14,834 nucleotides of DNA from the NCBI GenBank assembly GCA_050485425.1, contig JBJHBJ010000078.1:1-14834 (forward strand), read 5' to 3'. This document shows positions 12,327 through 14,834 of the stretch, piece after piece. The position numbers were made by a program, and so were the translations under genes. The stretch comes from LSCE01 sp050485425. GTDB taxonomy: Bacteria; Pseudomonadota; Gammaproteobacteria; Nitrococcales; Aquisalimonadaceae. The notes beneath the pieces were generated by a model. The model was not told the origin of the DNA, ran no database searches, and saw nothing but the letters and a program-made list of their open reading frames with translations. Every line of letters starts with the position of its first letter. Positions within the stretch are counted from its first letter, which is position 1.

Positions 12327-14693
12327 ATGTCTGCACGGGTATGCAGCGGCCTGATGGTCGCCGCGGGCGCGCTGGCGCTTGCCGGCTGTTTCAGCAGTAG
12401 TTCGGATTCCAACAACAGGCCCGATATTTCCATCAGCGTCCTGTCCAGCGCCGAAGACCAGGTCAGCGGTGGCGACGTGCGCATTGCGCTGGAGGGCATG
12501 CGCGGCAGCGGCGGCGGCCTGGAGCTATGGCTGAATGACCAGAACATCGGCCATGCCGGGCTCAGCATGCGCAACGGCCGGCTGGAAGGCCTGGTGGACG
12601 GGCTGGAACTGGGCGAGAACGTGCTGGAGCTGCACCACACCGAGCACGGACGCCTGGATTCCGTGACGCTGACCAACCACCCGATCACCGGCCCCATGTT
12701 CTCCGGACCGCAGCAATACCCGTTCGTCTGCAGCTCCGTCCTGGAGTGGGGTGTGCAGCCTCTGGTGGATCACGACGAGGACTGGGGCTTTCCGGTTCGC
12801 AACGAAGCCGATGAGGTGATCGGCTACAGCAAGGACTGCTCGGTGGAGCCCTTCGTCGAGTTCCACTACCTGAGCACCGATGGCAACTACAAGCCCATGC
12901 CGGGTGATGGTTCGCGGCCGGATGATATCGCCACGGCGGAACTGATGAACGGCGACGAGGTGGACTTCATCGTGCGCTGGGAGCGCGGCACCATCAATCG
13001 CTTCCTCTACAGCTTCGCGACGCTCGCGGAACTGGGCGACGTGGCGGAGCAGCCTGGCACCGCGAACTGGAACGGAAGGCTGCTCTACCACTTCCAGGGC
13101 GGCGTGGGCATCGGTCACTTCCAGGGGCGCATGGATTCCAACCGCGCCAAGTTGCGGGAGGTGCTGAGCCAGGGCTACGCGGTGATCTATTCCACCGGCA
13201 ACCGCACCGGCGAGCACTACAACCTGCAGGTGGGCGGCGAGACCGCGCTGATGGTGAAGGAGCACTTCATCAAGCGTTTCGGCGAGCCGCTCTACACGGT
13301 GGCCATCGGCGGGTCCGGCGGCGGAATCCAGCAGTACGTGTATGCGCAGAACCACCCCGGTCTGCTGGATGCCGGGGTGCCGCAATACACCTACCCCGAC
13401 ATGGTGACCCAGACCATCCACGTGGGTGACTGCGAATTGCTCGAGTACTACATGGACGCTACCGACCGGGACAACGTCAAGTGGCAGCAGACGGAGAACC
13501 GCAGCTGGCTGGTGGGCTTCAACGCCACGGACGCCAGGCCGGACCCGCTGGCCGAAGGGCGTGCCATGCTGGGCTACGGCGGTGCGGAAGGCTCCACCGA
13601 ATGCGTGCCGGCGTGGCGCGGCCTGACCCCGCTGGCCATGAACCCGCATTTCGGCCAGGTGCGCGAACAGGACAAGATGTACCCGCCCGGCATCATGGAT
13701 GACGTGCGCTGGAGCCACTACGATGACCTGCGCAACATCTACGGCCTGGACGACGACGGCGAGCCGCGTGTGCTGTGGGACAATGTCGGTGTGCAGTACG
13801 GCCTGCAGGCCATGAAGGATGGCCATATCACGCCGGAGGAATTCCTGGACCTGAACTGGCATGTCGGCGGCTGGAAGCACCCGAAGGATATGGTGCAGGA
13901 AGGCTTCCCATTCCTGGGCAGCATCAGTGAGGTGATGGGCGACCCGACGCTGTTCGACCCCTGGAGCTTCCGCAACATGAATCTGGCCCCGGACGGCGAT
14001 ACGCCGGCGCCCCGCACCGAGGGGGACGTGCTGGCCATGCAGGCCGCCTACGAGTCGGGCATGGTGTTCGACGGGCAACTGGATATCCCGTTCATCGACT
14101 GGCGGCATTACCTGGAGGAAGTGCTGGACATGCACAACACGCACCAGTCCTTCGCCGCCAGGCAGCGCATCGTCAACCGCATGGGCCATGCCGACAACCA
14201 GGTGATCTGGTTCACCGATGCGCGCCCCACCACCTTCGACCCCGAACGTGACCCGGATGGCAGGGGGCGCCCGTCCGACGATTTCAACCAGACCTGGATG
14301 GCGCTGGAGGTCATCGACGAGTGGATGGCCAACATCCGCGCGAATCCGGACCTGAGCGTGGCTGACAACAAACCGGCGCTGGCGGTGGACAGCTGTTTCG
14401 AGACCGACGGCACGCTGATGCACGCCGGTGACGACGTCTGGAACGGCATTCTGGACGACAACGCCGAGGGTGCCTGCACCAGCGCATTCCCCATCTACTC
14501 CACCTCGCGCATCGTGGCCGGTGGGCCCATCGAGGGCAACGTGTTCAAGTGCGCGCTGCAGTCGGTGGAGGATGCCATCGCGGCCGGCGTGTATGGCGCG
14601 TGGACGCCGACCACCGAGCAGCAAGAGACGCTGGAGCAGATATTCCCGCAGGGCGTGTGTGATTACACGCAGCCGGATCAGGGGAGACCTTAG
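12327..14693 (+). CDS. DUF6351-like secreted lipoprotein, probable alpha/beta-hydrolase
   Basis: 788 aa. The start ATG at 12327 is set by GGAGGAG 6 nt upstream and by the lipoprotein signal that follows: MSARVCSGLMVAAGALALAGC, then FSSSSDSNN. An upstream in-frame ATG at 12249 would put 26 residues before it. The +2 Phe suggests the outer membrane. An N-terminal beta-rich segment (~35-120, ISVLSSAEDQVSGGDVRIAL and LELWLNDQNIG) looks Ig-like. The rest resembles the DUF6351 family: LLYHFQGGVGIGH (~255-264, possible oxyanion loop), VAIGGSGGGIQQY with candidate nucleophile Ser330, PQYTYPDM, and LDMHNTHQSFAARQRI (~600-612, candidate catalytic His). Several Cys pairs (around residues 135/171, 369/426, 690/717) suit an exported, disulphide-containing protein. 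A depolymerase- or esterase-like role is inferred from the elbow only; no substrate is known to me. The signal region closely resembles that of the divergent neighbour. Confidence 0.85.
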   Translation: MSARVCSGLMVAAGALALAGCFSSSSDSNNRPDISISVLSSAEDQVSGGDVRIALEGMRGSGGGLELWLNDQNIGHAGLSMRNGRLEGLVDGLELGENVLELHHTEHGRLDSVTLTNHPITGPMFSGPQQYPFVCSSVLEWGVQPLVDHDEDWGFPVRNEADEVIGYSKDCSVEPFVEFHYLSTDGNYKPMPGDGSRPDDIATAELMNGDEVDFIVRWERGTINRFLYSFATLAELGDVAEQPGTANWNGRLLYHFQGGVGIGHFQGRMDSNRAKLREVLSQGYAVIYSTGNRTGEHYNLQVGGETALMVKEHFIKRFGEPLYTVAIGGSGGGIQQYVYAQNHPGLLDAGVPQYTYPDMVTQTIHVGDCELLEYYMDATDRDNVKWQQTENRSWLVGFNATDARPDPLAEGRAMLGYGGAEGSTECVPAWRGLTPLAMNPHFGQVREQDKMYPPGIMDDVRWSHYDDLRNIYGLDDDGEPRVLWDNVGVQYGLQAMKDGHITPEEFLDLNWHVGGWKHPKDMVQEGFPFLGSISEVMGDPTLFDPWSFRNMNLAPDGDTPAPRTEGDVLAMQAAYESGMVFDGQLDIPFIDWRHYLEEVLDMHNTHQSFAARQRIVNRMGHADNQVIWFTDARPTTFDPERDPDGRGRPSDDFNQTWMALEVIDEWMANIRANPDLSVADNKPALAVDSCFETDGTLMHAGDDVWNGILDDNAEGACTSAFPIYSTSRIVAGGPIEGNVFKCALQSVEDAIAAGVYGAWTPTTEQQETLEQIFPQGVCDYTQPDQGRP

Positions 14694-14695
14694 CT

Positions 14696-14825
14696 TCGGG
14701 CTGCCGCCCGACGGTAGCAACCGCTGGCGCGGTTACTCCCCTACGCGGAACATGCCCGGACGGGTGATGCGGCGTAGGGGGGTAATCGCCACCGGCGATT
14801 GCCACCGATCCGGCTGCAGGCCGGA
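14696..14825. repeat. REPIN-like repeat family B, copy 2; may double as a transcription end
   Basis: It begins 2 nt after the stop of the DUF6351-like gene. The order is a perfect hairpin TCGGGC-TGCC-GCCCGA (14696-14711), a left arm CGGTAGCAACCGC..GCGGTTACTC..CCTACG (14712-14745), and an inverted right arm CGTAGGGGGGTAATCGCC..GGCGATTGCCACCG (14773-14807). A perfect outer hairpin TCCGGC-TGCAG-GCCGGA (14809-14825) closes it. The arms are nearly identical to copy 1, while the spacer differs in sequence and length. Placed right at the gene end, the stacked hairpins could stabilise the mRNA 3' end or help termination, a role known for REP elements. The remaining 9 bases to the window edge show nothing. 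Confidence 0.8.
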
Positions 14826-14834
14826 AACCTCCTA

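Noticed and set aside
12525..14720. 731-codon minus-strand frame opposite the DUF6351-like gene
   Set aside because: It runs into the repeat at 14696 and has no recognisable domains, while the plus strand carries a lipoprotein signal and a family match.
1..14834. CRISPR arrays, tRNA or rRNA genes, riboswitches
   Set aside because: No regularly spaced short repeats, cloverleaf-like segments or conserved RNA motifs were seen. The repeats present are two pairs of REPIN-like elements.

Overview
This window looks like a high-GC gammaproteobacterial chromosome. The evidence is indirect: high-GC codon usage in most genes, an Rhs toxin of the type usually exported by type VI secretion, two families of REP/REPIN-like repeats, and two large lipoproteins whose lipobox Cys is followed by a Ser-rich stretch. 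No rRNA, tRNA or marker gene allows a genus call. Every assignment comes from reading motifs by eye, with no database search.

Left part (1-6305), a toxin polymorphism locus. The edge carries the last 21 codons of an IS21-type IstB helper ATPase and the likely IS end. A large rhs gene on the minus strand (about 6183 to 1606) follows. Its YD-repeat cage ends in the autocleavage motif PVHWVDPLGL and then a 120-residue tail resembling TreTu, an EF-Tu-modifying ADP-ribosyltransferase. The rhs stop codon abuts the start of a 120-aa gene that is the obvious candidate immunity gene. Further downstream is an orphan, 5'-truncated second toxin tail. It resembles the catalytic C-terminal part of cholera/heat-labile enterotoxin A (ExE motif) and overlaps its own candidate immunity gene by 4 bp. 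That immunity gene is frameshifted in a run of eight T. The orphan pair lies between two copies of a ~170-bp repeat with hairpin arms. Base composition falls from GC-rich to AT-rich at the cage/tail junction, as expected for exchanged toxin tips.

Middle part (6460-9660), plus strand. It holds a four-helix membrane protein of unknown function, a MNT-HEPN toxin-antitoxin pair (MntA-like nucleotidyltransferase overlapping a HepT-like RNase), and a MocR/GntR-type PLP-binding transcription regulator. The regulator ends in a strong hairpin shared with the convergent gene.

Right part (9672-14834). Two large secreted lipoproteins are divergently transcribed from a ~450-bp region. The minus-strand one is an alpha/beta-hydrolase with a GNSQGG elbow, related in layout to extracellular lipases. 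The plus-strand one resembles the DUF6351 family and has a GGSGGG elbow. A second REPIN-like family occurs twice, on either side of the DUF6351-like gene.

The left and middle parts together look like an accessory island for interbacterial competition and defence. The right part looks like a surface hydrolase locus, perhaps for esters or storage polymers; its substrate cannot be read from the sequence.
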